Positions 44,113 to 52,691 of a stretch of 64,000 nt of DNA are shown here, one piece after another (the stretch's first letter is position 1; each line of letters opens with the position of its first letter). The stretch comes from Variovorax paradoxus (lineage in GTDB: Bacteria; Pseudomonadota; Gammaproteobacteria; Burkholderiales; Burkholderiaceae_C). Location: contig NZ_CP123990.1 in assembly GCF_029919115.1 (NCBI RefSeq), positions 4,614,501-4,678,500 of the forward strand. The letters run 5' to 3'. The translations under genes and the position numbers were made by a program. The notes beneath the pieces are model-generated. The model had not been told where the DNA came from. It searched no databases and was given only the letters and a program-made list of their open reading frames with translations.

Positions 44113-45111
44113 CTATTCGAGCTTGGCGCCAGAATCCTTGATCAGGCGCTCCCAGATCGGGCTTTCCTTCTTGTACACGGCGGTAAAGGCCTCGGGCGAG
44201 CTCTCCTTCAGGTCGAAGCCCATGGCTGCCACGCGTGCCTGCACGTCGGGCTGGCGCGTGGCCTTGCCCACTTCTTCGGCAATGCGCTGCACGATCGGCT
44301 TGGGCGTGCCGGCCGGCATGGCAATGGCGAGCCAGCCCGCCACGCGGTAGGCCTCGTCGCCCAGCCCTTGCTCGGCCAGCGTCGGCACGTCGGGCAGCGT
44401 GGCCATGCGGCGCTCGCCGCTCACGCCAACGGCCTTGAGCTTGCCCGCCTCGATGTGCGGTTTTGCCACCAGCGCGCTGGCAAAGGCCATCTGAATCTGG
44501 CCGCCGATGAGGTCTTGCAGCATCGGCGCCTCGCCCTTGTAGGCCACGTGGTTCATTTCGGCCTTCTGCGTGAGGCTCATGTGCGCGCCGGCCAGGTGCG
44601 GATACGCGCCCACGCCGTACGAGCCGTAGGCCACCTTGCCCTTATTGGCGGCCACGTACTTCAAGAGCTCCGGCCCGTTCTTCACCGGCACGCTTGGGTG
44701 CACCACCAGCACCAGCGGCGCGGTGGCAATCTGGTAGACCAGCGTGAGGTCGCGCTGGGTGTCGTAGGGCAGCTTCTGGTAGAGGAACTGGTTGGTCAGC
44801 AGCGAATTGCTCAGCGCCAGCACCAGGGTGTAGCCGTCGGGCGGCGCCTTGGCCACGGTGTCGGTGCCGATGATGCCGGCGGCGCCGGGCTTGTTGTCGA
44901 TGATGACCGGCTGGCCCAGCCCCGCGGCCATCTTCTCGCCGATCACGCGGGCCAGCACGTCGGTGGCGCCGCCCGGGGCAAAGGGCACCACCATGCGGAT
45001 CGGCTTGGCCGGATAGGTCTGCGCCCAGCCGGCGGTGGTGGCCGCGAGCGCGAGCGATGCAAGGACAAGGCCGCGCAGGGCTCGGCGGGTGGTGAATGTG
45101 GCGTTGTTCAT
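44113..45111 (-). CDS. Bug-family tripartite tricarboxylate receptor
   Basis: 332 residues. A long signal peptide (NNATFTTRRALRGLVLASLALAATTAGWA, cleavage near WA-Q) precedes PIRMVVPFAPGGATDVLARVIG, the Bug hallmark. It binds a small acid in the periplasm. It lies downstream of the ligase gene on the same strand and is probably the last gene of the acyl-CoA operon. No TctA/TctB is nearby. Confidence 0.92.
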   Translation of the reverse strand: MNNATFTTRRALRGLVLASLALAATTAGWAQTYPAKPIRMVVPFAPGGATDVLARVIGEKMAAGLGQPVIIDNKPGAAGIIGTDTVAKAPPDGYTLVLALSNSLLTNQFLYQKLPYDTQRDLTLVYQIATAPLVLVVHPSVPVKNGPELLKYVAANKGKVAYGSYGVGAYPHLAGAHMSLTQKAEMNHVAYKGEAPMLQDLIGGQIQMAFASALVAKPHIEAGKLKAVGVSGERRMATLPDVPTLAEQGLGDEAYRVAGWLAIAMPAGTPKPIVQRIAEEVGKATRQPDVQARVAAMGFDLKESSPEAFTAVYKKESPIWERLIKDSGAKLE

Positions 45112-45176
45112 GTTCTCGATGTCTCCGATGGTTGATCTGTTTTTATGTGCGTGCCGCCAGCCAGATGGATACAGGG

Positions 45177-47120
45177 CTATTCGGTGAGCACCTGCGTCTT
45201 GAACGGCAGCGGCGCCAGCGCTGCTTCGATCCGCTCTCGCAGCGGCGCTGCAAGCGCACCTGCGGCGGCGGCCTCGATGCGCACCTGCACCAGGCGCTCT
45301 CCCTCATGGGCGACGCGCGGCATGGCTCCTGCGTCGACGCCAAGCTCGCCGCACGCCTGCTCGACGGCCGCAGCCACCACGCGGCTCGCCGCCATTGCGC
45401 GCAACTCGGGCTTGTAGATCTTGCCGACGTTGGTCATCGGCATGTTCTCGATGACGATCACCGACTTGGGCTTGGCCGGTGCCTCGTCCACGCGCGCGGC
45501 GGTGAAGGCCAGCAGTTCTTCGTCGGTTGCCGATGCGCCCGGCACCAGCGTTGCAAACACCACCGGCAGCTCGCCCGCATACGCGTCGGGCGCACCCACC
45601 GCCGCGCACAGCTGCACCGCCGGATGCGCGCCCAGCGCGTCTTCGATCACCTTGGGGTCGATGTTGTGGCCGCTGCGGATGATCAGGTCTTTCGAGCGAC
45701 CGCTGAGATTGAGCCGCCCTTCGCCGTCGATCCAGCCCAGGTCGCCGGTCGCAAGCCAGCCGTCGGCGGTAAAGGCCTTGGCGTTGTCCGCCGGGTCGAC
45801 GAAACCCGAGAAGAGGTTGGGCGACTTGAACAGCACCATGCCCTGCTCGCCCGGCGGCAGGTCGCGGTCGCTGGCGTTGCCGCTTTCATCGAGCGCCACG
45901 ATGCGCATCTGCATATACGGCAGCGGAAAGCCGACGCAGCCCGCCGGCCCGTCCACGCCCGGCGGCGTGATGGTGGAGATGCCGGCCATCTCGGTCATGC
46001 CCAGGCTCTCGTGCACATGCAGGCCGAACAGCCGCTCGAAGCGCGCGGCCAGCTCCGGCGAAAGCACCGCAGCGCCCGTGCGGCAGTAGCCGATCGATGA
46101 AATGTCGGCGCCGTCCAGCGGCACGTTGGCCAATGCGGCCAGCACCGTGGGCACGGCCGAGAGCGAGGTGGGCCGGTACTTCTCGACCAGCTTCCAGTAG
46201 TTGGCGAGCACCTCCTTGTTGCGCAGCAGCGAGGTGGTCGGAATGATCACTTCCACCCCGGCCGAGAGCGACGCCAGCGAAGCCGGCAGCACGCCCGCCA
46301 CGTGGAACAGCGGATAGCCGTTGATCGAGATGCCCTGGTCGTTCATGCCCGCGACCTGCACGCTGGCCCAGGCGGTGAACACCTGCGCGCCGTGGCTGTG
46401 GCGCGCGAGCTTGGGTGCGCCGGTGGTGCCGCCGGTGTGAAAGTAGGCGGCAATGTCGACGGGCGCGATGTCGCGGCCGCTCACCAGCCGGTCGGCAGGC
46501 TGAGCGGCGCGCAGCGTATTGAACTCGGCGACACCTTCAGGCAGCGCGCCCGCTGCGCCCGGTGCCTCGTCATGCGGGGCCACGCGCAGCACGGAGGTGA
46601 GTGTCGGCACCTGGCTGCGCAGGCGCATCGCCTTCGACCACATGCCCGATTCGCTGTCCGAGCCATAGGTGATCAGCACCTTGGCGCGGCCGGCGGTCAT
46701 CAGCGCAACCAGCTTCTCGTCGGTAAGCAGCGGGTTGAGTGGTTGCACGATGCCCGCCGCTTCTCCGCCCCACAGCGCCAGGTGGTATTCGAGGCAGCCC
46801 GGCAGCAGCACGGCCACCGCGTCTTGGGGGCCCACCCCCAGCGCATGCAGCATGTTCGCGGTCTGGTGGATGCCCGCGAGCAAGTCGGCATACGACCAGC
46901 GAATCGGCTCATCGGCCGGGTTGCCGGTGCGCAGGAAGGTGAGCGCCGTCTTGCCGCCGAAGGCTGCGCCCGCGTTGCGAAAGATCTCGTAGGTGCTGCG
47001 CACCGTCAGCGCCTGCGCGAGCGGCGTTTCTTCAAGCCTGCGGATATCGGCGAGGCTGCGCACCGGAAACAGGGGGCGGAACGGCTCGCCGGCCATCTTG
47101 GTCTTCTTGCTGTCTGCCAT
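45177..47120 (-). CDS. Acyl-CoA synthetase (AMP-forming ligase)
   Basis: 647 residues. The AMP-binding loop FHTGGTTGAPKLARHSHG is near 235-250, ESLGMTEMAGIST near 365, GWLATGDLG and SGRSKDLIIRSGHNIDP (hinge) near 470-500, and the catalytic Lys in NVGKIYKPELR. It activates a carboxylic acid as the acyl-AMP and then the CoA thioester. AGGAGA stands before the ATG at 47118-47120. In this operon it supplies the CoA ester for the two dehydrogenases; the acid itself is unknown. It has ~650 residues, longer than medium-chain ligases, with an extended N-terminus. Confidence 0.91.
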   Translation of the reverse strand: MADSKKTKMAGEPFRPLFPVRSLADIRRLEETPLAQALTVRSTYEIFRNAGAAFGGKTALTFLRTGNPADEPIRWSYADLLAGIHQTANMLHALGVGPQDAVAVLLPGCLEYHLALWGGEAAGIVQPLNPLLTDEKLVALMTAGRAKVLITYGSDSESGMWSKAMRLRSQVPTLTSVLRVAPHDEAPGAAGALPEGVAEFNTLRAAQPADRLVSGRDIAPVDIAAYFHTGGTTGAPKLARHSHGAQVFTAWASVQVAGMNDQGISINGYPLFHVAGVLPASLASLSAGVEVIIPTTSLLRNKEVLANYWKLVEKYRPTSLSAVPTVLAALANVPLDGADISSIGYCRTGAAVLSPELAARFERLFGLHVHESLGMTEMAGISTITPPGVDGPAGCVGFPLPYMQMRIVALDESGNASDRDLPPGEQGMVLFKSPNLFSGFVDPADNAKAFTADGWLATGDLGWIDGEGRLNLSGRSKDLIIRSGHNIDPKVIEDALGAHPAVQLCAAVGAPDAYAGELPVVFATLVPGASATDEELLAFTAARVDEAPAKPKSVIVIENMPMTNVGKIYKPELRAMAASRVVAAAVEQACGELGVDAGAMPRVAHEGERLVQVRIEAAAAGALAAPLRERIEAALAPLPFKTQVLTE

Positions 47121-47169
47121 GCGTGTCTCCTGGTGTTGTCTCTTTGCCGGCCGCGTGCGAAGCGCTGTT

Positions 47170-48168
47170 TTACTGGTTCGTGATCTTGTTGTCGCGAATG
47201 ACCTTGCCCCAACGCTCGAAATCCTGGCGCATGCGCGTGCCCGTCTGCCCGGGTGTGCCGTAGGCCGCAAAGGAGCCGACGCTTTCGAGCTTGTCCTGCA
47301 CGTCCTTGTCGGCCAGCGCGTTTTTCAGCTCGGCGCTCATGCGGTCGACCACGTCCTTGGGCGTGCCCGCGGGCGCCAGCAGGCCACCCCACGAGGTGGC
47401 ATCGAAGCCCGGGAAGCCTTGTTCGGCCACCGTCTTCACGTCGGGCAGCAGGCTCACGCGCTTGCCAGAACCGACCGCAATGGCGCGCAGCGTGCCGGCG
47501 CGGATGTGCGGCATCACCGCCACCAGGTCCGAGAACATGGCCGGCACCTGCCCGCCGATCAGGTCGGTCACGGCCGGCGCGCTGCCGCGGTAGGGCACGT
47601 GCTGCATGTCGAACTTGCCGATGTTCTTGAGCTGCTCGGTCGTCAGGTGGCCGAAGCTGCCTGCGCCGGCGGTCGTGTAGTTGAGCTTGCCGCCTTCGGC
47701 CTTGGCCTTGGCGATCAGGCCTTGCAGGCCGGTGACTTCGGGCAGCGACTTCGGATTGACGACCATCACGATCGGCAGGTCGTACACCGTGCCCACGGGC
47801 GTGAAGCTCTTGAAGATGTCGTAGGGCGTGGGGCCGTACAGATGCGCGGCCAGCAGCGTGGGCGTGGCCAGCATCACGAAGGTGTAGCCGTCGGGCGCGG
47901 CCTTGGCGGCAGCCGCCGCGCCGATGGTGCCCGAGGCGCCGCTGCGGTTGTCGATGAGGATGTTCTGCTTCAGGCCCTGCGACATCTTCTGCGCCACGAT
48001 GCGCGTGGCCACGTCGGTCGGGCCGCCTGGCGGAAAGGGCACGACCACGGTGATCGGCTTGGCCGGCCAGGCTTGCGCGAAGGCGGCGCCTGCCACCAGC
48101 GGAAGGGCCAGGGCGATGAGCGCGCGGCGTGCGGGATTGCGAAGGGAGCGGGAGAAAGGAAATGCCAT
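47170..48168 (-). CDS. Bug-family tripartite tricarboxylate receptor
   Basis: 332 residues. A signal peptide (AFPFSRSLRNPARRALIALALPLVAGAAFA) is followed by PITVVVPFPPGGPTDVATRIV and NILIDNRSGASGTIGAA, both Bug hallmarks. It sits between the CoA-transferase and ligase genes on the same strand, so it probably captures the acid that the operon degrades. It differs clearly from the receptor at 44113, suggesting two ligands. Confidence 0.92.
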   Translation of the reverse strand: MAFPFSRSLRNPARRALIALALPLVAGAAFAQAWPAKPITVVVPFPPGGPTDVATRIVAQKMSQGLKQNILIDNRSGASGTIGAAAAAKAAPDGYTFVMLATPTLLAAHLYGPTPYDIFKSFTPVGTVYDLPIVMVVNPKSLPEVTGLQGLIAKAKAEGGKLNYTTAGAGSFGHLTTEQLKNIGKFDMQHVPYRGSAPAVTDLIGGQVPAMFSDLVAVMPHIRAGTLRAIAVGSGKRVSLLPDVKTVAEQGFPGFDATSWGGLLAPAGTPKDVVDRMSAELKNALADKDVQDKLESVGSFAAYGTPGQTGTRMRQDFERWGKVIRDNKITNQ

Positions 48169-48209
48169 GACTTCTTCAGGGAATCAATGAGGAGAAGGAA
48201 AGAGCGTCT

Positions 48210-49418
48210 TCAGAGAACGCCGTTCGATTTAAGTTGCGCGAGCTTGTCGTCCGAAAGGCCGAGCAGCGACTGCAGCACCTCGTGCGTGGCTTCGCCCAGT
48301 TGCGGCGGCGCGCTGCGCACCGGCAGGCGCTCGCCGTCGAAACGGTAGGGCGGTGCCAGCACGTTGACCTTGCCGGCCACCGGATGCGGCTGCTCGGTGA
48401 CAAGGCCCGCGTCGGTCGCGCGCTTGGAGTTGAGGGCTTCGAGCAGGCCGAGCACCTCGCCGCAGGGAATGCCTGACTGCGTGAGTTTTTCGAGCAGGTC
48501 GGCGCGCTGGCGCTTGGCCAGTTCGGCGTGCAGCTCGGGCAGCAGCACCGCGCGGTTGGCCGAACGCAGGATGTTGGTCTTGAAGCGTTCGTCCGCCGCA
48601 AGGTCGGGCCGCTCGAGCACGTCGGTGCAAAAGCGCGAGAACTGGGCGTTGTTGCCCACGGTAATGACCAGCGGGCCATCCGCCGCGTCGAACACGCCGT
48701 AGGGCACGATCGACGGATGCGAGTTGCCGTAGCGCGGCGGGTCTTCGCCCATCAGCAGTGCTTCGAGGCCGTAGTAGGCGGTGATCATCAGGCCGCAATC
48801 GAACAGCGCCATCTCCACGTGGCGGCCCTTGCCGGTTTTCTCGCGCTGGTACAGCGCGGCCAGCACGGCCTGGGCCGAATACATGCCGGTGAACAGGTCG
48901 ACCACCGCCACGCCGAACTTCAGCGGCGGCTGGTTGGCTTCGCCGTTCAGCGCCATCAGGCCCGCCTCGCCCTGCACCACAAGGTCGTAGCCGGGGCGCG
49001 CGGCCTCGGAGCCGGTGCGGTCATAGCCCGAGATCGAGCAGTAGATGAGCTTCGGGTTTTCCTTGCTCAGCTGTTCGTAGCCGAGGCCCAGCTTGTCGAT
49101 GCCGCCGAACTTGAAGTTCTGGATCACCACGTCGCACTGTCTGGCAAGGTCGCGCGCAATCTGCTGGCCTTCGGGCGTCTGCAGGTCGAGCGTGACCGAG
49201 CGCTTGTTGCGGTTCACGCTGTTGAAGTAGGCCGTCTCGGTGTTGCCGACACGCAGGCCCCAGTCGCGCGTGTCGTCGCCGCGGCCCGGGTGCTCGACCT
49301 TGATGACTTCGGCGCCCATGTCGGCCAGCACCATGCCGCACCAGGGGCCCGCGAGGATGCGGGACAGATCGAGAACGCGCACGCCGGCAAGCGGCAGCGA
49401 GGAATTCAGCACGGGCAT
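48210..49418 (-). CDS. Class III (CaiB/BaiF) CoA-transferase
   Basis: 402 residues from ATG 49416-49418. It opens GVRVLDLSRILAGPWCGMVLADMGAEVIKVEHP, the family signature. The catalytic Asp is in RPGYDLVVQGEAGLM. It moves CoA between carboxylic acids (e.g. succinyl-CoA to a substrate acid). Both this transferase and an AMP-forming ligase occur in the operon, giving two ways to make the CoA ester or a donor-recycling role. The hydratase gene lies 76 bases upstream. Confidence 0.92.
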   Translation of the reverse strand: MPVLNSSLPLAGVRVLDLSRILAGPWCGMVLADMGAEVIKVEHPGRGDDTRDWGLRVGNTETAYFNSVNRNKRSVTLDLQTPEGQQIARDLARQCDVVIQNFKFGGIDKLGLGYEQLSKENPKLIYCSISGYDRTGSEAARPGYDLVVQGEAGLMALNGEANQPPLKFGVAVVDLFTGMYSAQAVLAALYQREKTGKGRHVEMALFDCGLMITAYYGLEALLMGEDPPRYGNSHPSIVPYGVFDAADGPLVITVGNNAQFSRFCTDVLERPDLAADERFKTNILRSANRAVLLPELHAELAKRQRADLLEKLTQSGIPCGEVLGLLEALNSKRATDAGLVTEQPHPVAGKVNVLAPPYRFDGERLPVRSAPPQLGEATHEVLQSLLGLSDDKLAQLKSNGVL

Positions 49419-49494
49419 GAGAGCAACTCCCTTGAAACGAGAAAGCCCCGCAGCGTGTGCGAGGCGTGATGTGGGGTGAATGCGGCTGGCGGCG

Positions 49495-50307
49495 TCAGGA
49501 AGGGTTGGGCTTCTGTCGGCGCAGCGCGGTGAAATCTGCCGTGCGCTTGCCGAGAAAGGCGCCAATGCCTTCAGCCGCTTCGGCGTCGGCTTGCGACTCG
49601 ACCATGTACACGGCCTCGGCGTCGAGCTGTTCTTCGAGCGTGGCCCGGTGCGCCTGCCGGCACAGCGTCTTGATGCGTGCGCTCGCGCGCTGCGGGCCGT
49701 TGGCCACCTTGGCAGCCAGCGCAACGGCCTCGGCCAGCGCGGCGCCCTTGTCGGTGAGGCGGTTGACGGCACCCAGCGCATGCAGGCGCTCGGCCGTCAT
49801 GCGGTCGCCGGTCAGGCACATTTCGGTGAGCACCTGGCGCGAGACGAACTCCGACAGGAAAGCCGTGGCGCCGCCGTCCGGGGTGAGACCCACCTTGACG
49901 TAGGCGACCGTGTAGAACGCATCGCGCGCCGACACCAGCATGTCGCACGCCAGCGCCATCGAAAGGCCCGCGCCGGCAGCGCCGCCTTCGACCGCAGCGA
50001 TGACGGGCTTGCCGCAATCGCGAATGGCGCGGATCAGGTTGTTCAGGCCTTCGAGCTTTTCGCGCCGCTCGGAGGCGGGCAGTTCGCGGCGCTTGGCGAG
50101 CAGGTTCAGGTCTCCGCCCGAGCAGAAGAAATCACCCGCGCCGGTGAAGACGATGGCGCCGACTTCGGGATCGTTCTCCGCATCGGTGAGCGCGGCGCTC
50201 AGTTCCGCATACAGCGTTGGCGTGATCGCGTTGCGCGCGCCCGGGTTGCTGTTGGTCAGGATGCGGACGGCGCCCTGCTGGGAGATGAGAACGGTCTTGT
50301 CGCTCAT
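49495..50307 (-). CDS. Enoyl-CoA hydratase/isomerase family protein (PaaG-like)
   Basis: 270 residues. The oxyanion strands FFCSGGDLNLL and EGGAAGAGLSMALACDMLVS are followed by KVGLTPDGGATAFL, where Asp takes the place of the usual second Glu, as in PaaG-type isomerases. It hydrates or isomerises the enoyl-CoA made by the adjacent dehydrogenases. Its start overlaps the dehydrogenase stop by 4 bases (50304-50307). Confidence 0.9.
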   Translation of the reverse strand: MSDKTVLISQQGAVRILTNSNPGARNAITPTLYAELSAALTDAENDPEVGAIVFTGAGDFFCSGGDLNLLAKRRELPASERREKLEGLNNLIRAIRDCGKPVIAAVEGGAAGAGLSMALACDMLVSARDAFYTVAYVKVGLTPDGGATAFLSEFVSRQVLTEMCLTGDRMTAERLHALGAVNRLTDKGAALAEAVALAAKVANGPQRASARIKTLCRQAHRATLEEQLDAEAVYMVESQADAEAAEGIGAFLGKRTADFTALRRQKPNPS

Positions 50308-51446
50308 TGCACAGTCTCCTTGCCAAGCGCGATGTAGCGCTGCAGATGATGGTCTTCGTCACCGAGCTGATGGTCGATCATCACGAGCCGCTTGGCATAG
50401 TGCGGCAGCGGCAGCTCCCACGTCATGCCAATGCCGCCATGCATCTGGATGCTTTCTTCCGCCACCAGCGCGCCGATGCGGCCGATACTGAACTTGGCGG
50501 CCGAGAGCGCACGCTCGCGCGCCACGCGGTCGGTGCCGTCGATGGCGGCTGCCGCGTTGATCACCGCCGAGCGCGCCTGCTCGATCTCGAGCAGCAGGTC
50601 GGCCATGCGGTGCTGCAGCGCCTGAAAGCTGCCGATGAGCGTGCCGAACTGCTTGCGCGTGCGCAGGTAGTCGAGCGTGGCAGTCTTGGCGGCTTCCATG
50701 GCGCCCACGGCCTCGGCGCACAGCGCGAGCACGCCGCGGCCGATGGCACGTTCCAGCGTGGCGTGGCCCTGGCCTTCGGTGCCCAGCAGCGCATCGGCAA
50801 CCAGCTTCACGCCGTCGAATGCGAGTTCGGCCACGCGGCCGCCGTCGATGGCGGGGCAGCCGTGCACCGTAAGGCCCGCGGTCTTCGCGGGCACGAGGAA
50901 CAGCGAGATGCCCGCTTCGTCGTCGATGCTGCCGGAAGTGCGGGCGGAGACGAGGAACAGGTCGGCCTGCTCGCCCTGCGGCACGACGGCCTTGGCGCCG
51001 TTCAGCACCCAGCCGTCGCCGCTGCGCTCGGCGCGGGTGGCAACGTGCGTGCGCTCGTGGTGCGCGCCGGCTTCGTCGTGCGCAAAGGCGGCGACGATGG
51101 CGCCGTTGATGATGTCGCCGAGTTTTTCTTTCTGCGCATCGCTGCCGGCTGCGCTGAGCGCCTCGCCGACCATTACCGCGCCCAGCAGCGGCTCGACCAC
51201 GAGGCCGCGGCCCAGCGCCTCGAAGACCACGGCAATGTCGAAGCCGCCGCCGCCGAAGCCACCATCGGCCTCGCTGAAGAGCGCGCCGATCACGCCCAGT
51301 TCTGCGAACTGTTGAAAGATCTCCTTGCTGAACCCGTGCTGCGACTTCGCAATGCGGTCGCGCGCATCGAAGGCGTACTGCTCTGCGATGAAGCGGTTCA
51401 GGCTGTCGGCGAGCATGCGCCGGTCTTCGGTGTGTTCGAAGTTCAT
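50304..51446 (-). CDS. Acyl-CoA dehydrogenase, small PimD-like partner
   Basis: 380 residues, acyl-CoA dehydrogenase fold. The C-terminal QMHGGIGMTWELPLPHYAKRL is the flavin-binding end and lacks the usual Glu-for-catalysis pattern GGxxEI seen in its neighbour. It pairs with the 402-residue dehydrogenase upstream, in the same way PimC and PimD (pimeloyl-CoA dehydrogenase large and small subunits) are paired. The two probably form one heteromeric enzyme. 12 bases separate the genes. Confidence 0.88.
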   Translation of the reverse strand: MNFEHTEDRRMLADSLNRFIAEQYAFDARDRIAKSQHGFSKEIFQQFAELGVIGALFSEADGGFGGGGFDIAVVFEALGRGLVVEPLLGAVMVGEALSAAGSDAQKEKLGDIINGAIVAAFAHDEAGAHHERTHVATRAERSGDGWVLNGAKAVVPQGEQADLFLVSARTSGSIDDEAGISLFLVPAKTAGLTVHGCPAIDGGRVAELAFDGVKLVADALLGTEGQGHATLERAIGRGVLALCAEAVGAMEAAKTATLDYLRTRKQFGTLIGSFQALQHRMADLLLEIEQARSAVINAAAAIDGTDRVARERALSAAKFSIGRIGALVAEESIQMHGGIGMTWELPLPHYAKRLVMIDHQLGDEDHHLQRYIALGKETVQ

Positions 51447-51458
51447 TGCATGTCTCCT

Positions 51459-52667
51459 TTAAAGGCCGAGGATCATCTTGCTGATGATGTTCTTCTGGAT
51501 TTCATTCGAGCCGCCGAAGATCGACAGCTTGCGGTTGTTGAAGTAGCGCGCTGCCGCGGCCGACGCGTAGGCGGGTCCGAAGGTTTCGCCGTCGAAGCCG
51601 TCGTGCAGCGCTTCTTCGATGAAGGGCCGGCCGTACACGCCCATTGCGCGGCGCGCGAGCGAAGAAATCTCTTGCCGGATCTCGGTGCCGCGGATCTTGA
51701 GCATCGAGCTCTCCGCGCCCGGCACGCCGCCACCGGCCACTGCGGCAATCACGCGCAGGTTGGTGGTCTTCATGTTCTCCAGGTCGATCTCGACACGCGC
51801 CATGCGCGCGGCAAAGGCCGGGTCTTCCGCCAGCGGCTTGCCGTTCTTCGTTTGCGTGGCCGCAATGCCCTTGAGCTGTTCGAGCGCGGCCACCGAAAAG
51901 CCGACGCCCGCGATGTTGGTGCGCTCGTAGGTGAGCAGGTACTTGGCGCAGGTCCAGCCCTTGTTCTCTTCGCCGACCAGGTTCTCGGCCGGCACGCGCA
52001 CGTCGGAGAAGAACACCTCGTTCACCTCGTGCTCGCCGTCGAGCGTGATGATCGGGCGCACTTCCACGCCGGGCGAAGTCATGTCGATCAGCAGGAAGCT
52101 GATGCCCTCTTGCTTCTTCGCTTCGCGGTTCGTGCGCACCAGGCAGAAGATCATGTTGGCATGCTGACCCAGCGTGGTCCAGGTCTTCTGGCCGTTCACG
52201 ATGTAGTGGTCGCCTTGGGTGTCGATGCCGCGCACGGCCGATGTCTTTACCGCCGCCAGGTCGGAGCCCGCGCCGGGTTCCGAATAGCCCTGGCACCACC
52301 AGTCGGAGCCGTCGAGGATGCGCGGCAGCCAGTGGCGCTTTTGCGCCTCGTTGCCGTACTTGATGAGCACCGGCCCCAGCATGTTCACGCCGAAGGGCAC
52401 GATGCGCGGCGCAAAGGCCAGCGCGCATTCGTGCTCGAAGATGAACTTTTCGACCGCCGTCCAGCCCGGTCCGCCGTACTGCTCGGGCCAGTGGTTGGCG
52501 AGCCAGCCGCGCGCGTTGAGGATGGCGTGCCATTCCTCCATGTCGGCCTTGGCGAGGATCTTGCCGCTGCTCACCTTGGCCGAGAGGCGCGCGGGCAGCT
52601 TGTCGGCCAGGAAGGCGCGCACTTCCGCGCGGAAGGCTTCTTCTTCAGGGGTGAAGTTCAGGTCCAT
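51459..52667 (-). CDS. Acyl-CoA dehydrogenase, large PimC-like partner
   Basis: 402 residues. QGYSEPGAGSDLAAVKTSAV is the flavin loop, YIVNGQKTWTTLGQHAN the substrate strand, and LSIFGGSNEIQKNIISKMILGL the C-terminus with Glu in GGSNEIQ. It introduces the 2,3-double bond of a CoA ester. The pair with the next gene and the FadJ-like gene upstream recall the pimFABCDE dicarboxylate pathway, without the thiolase. Dicarboxyl-CoA is a fair guess, not proven. Confidence 0.9.
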   Translation of the reverse strand: MDLNFTPEEEAFRAEVRAFLADKLPARLSAKVSSGKILAKADMEEWHAILNARGWLANHWPEQYGGPGWTAVEKFIFEHECALAFAPRIVPFGVNMLGPVLIKYGNEAQKRHWLPRILDGSDWWCQGYSEPGAGSDLAAVKTSAVRGIDTQGDHYIVNGQKTWTTLGQHANMIFCLVRTNREAKKQEGISFLLIDMTSPGVEVRPIITLDGEHEVNEVFFSDVRVPAENLVGEENKGWTCAKYLLTYERTNIAGVGFSVAALEQLKGIAATQTKNGKPLAEDPAFAARMARVEIDLENMKTTNLRVIAAVAGGGVPGAESSMLKIRGTEIRQEISSLARRAMGVYGRPFIEEALHDGFDGETFGPAYASAAAARYFNNRKLSIFGGSNEIQKNIISKMILGL

Positions 52668-52691
52668 GGCGTCGCTTCTTTCAGAAAGGGG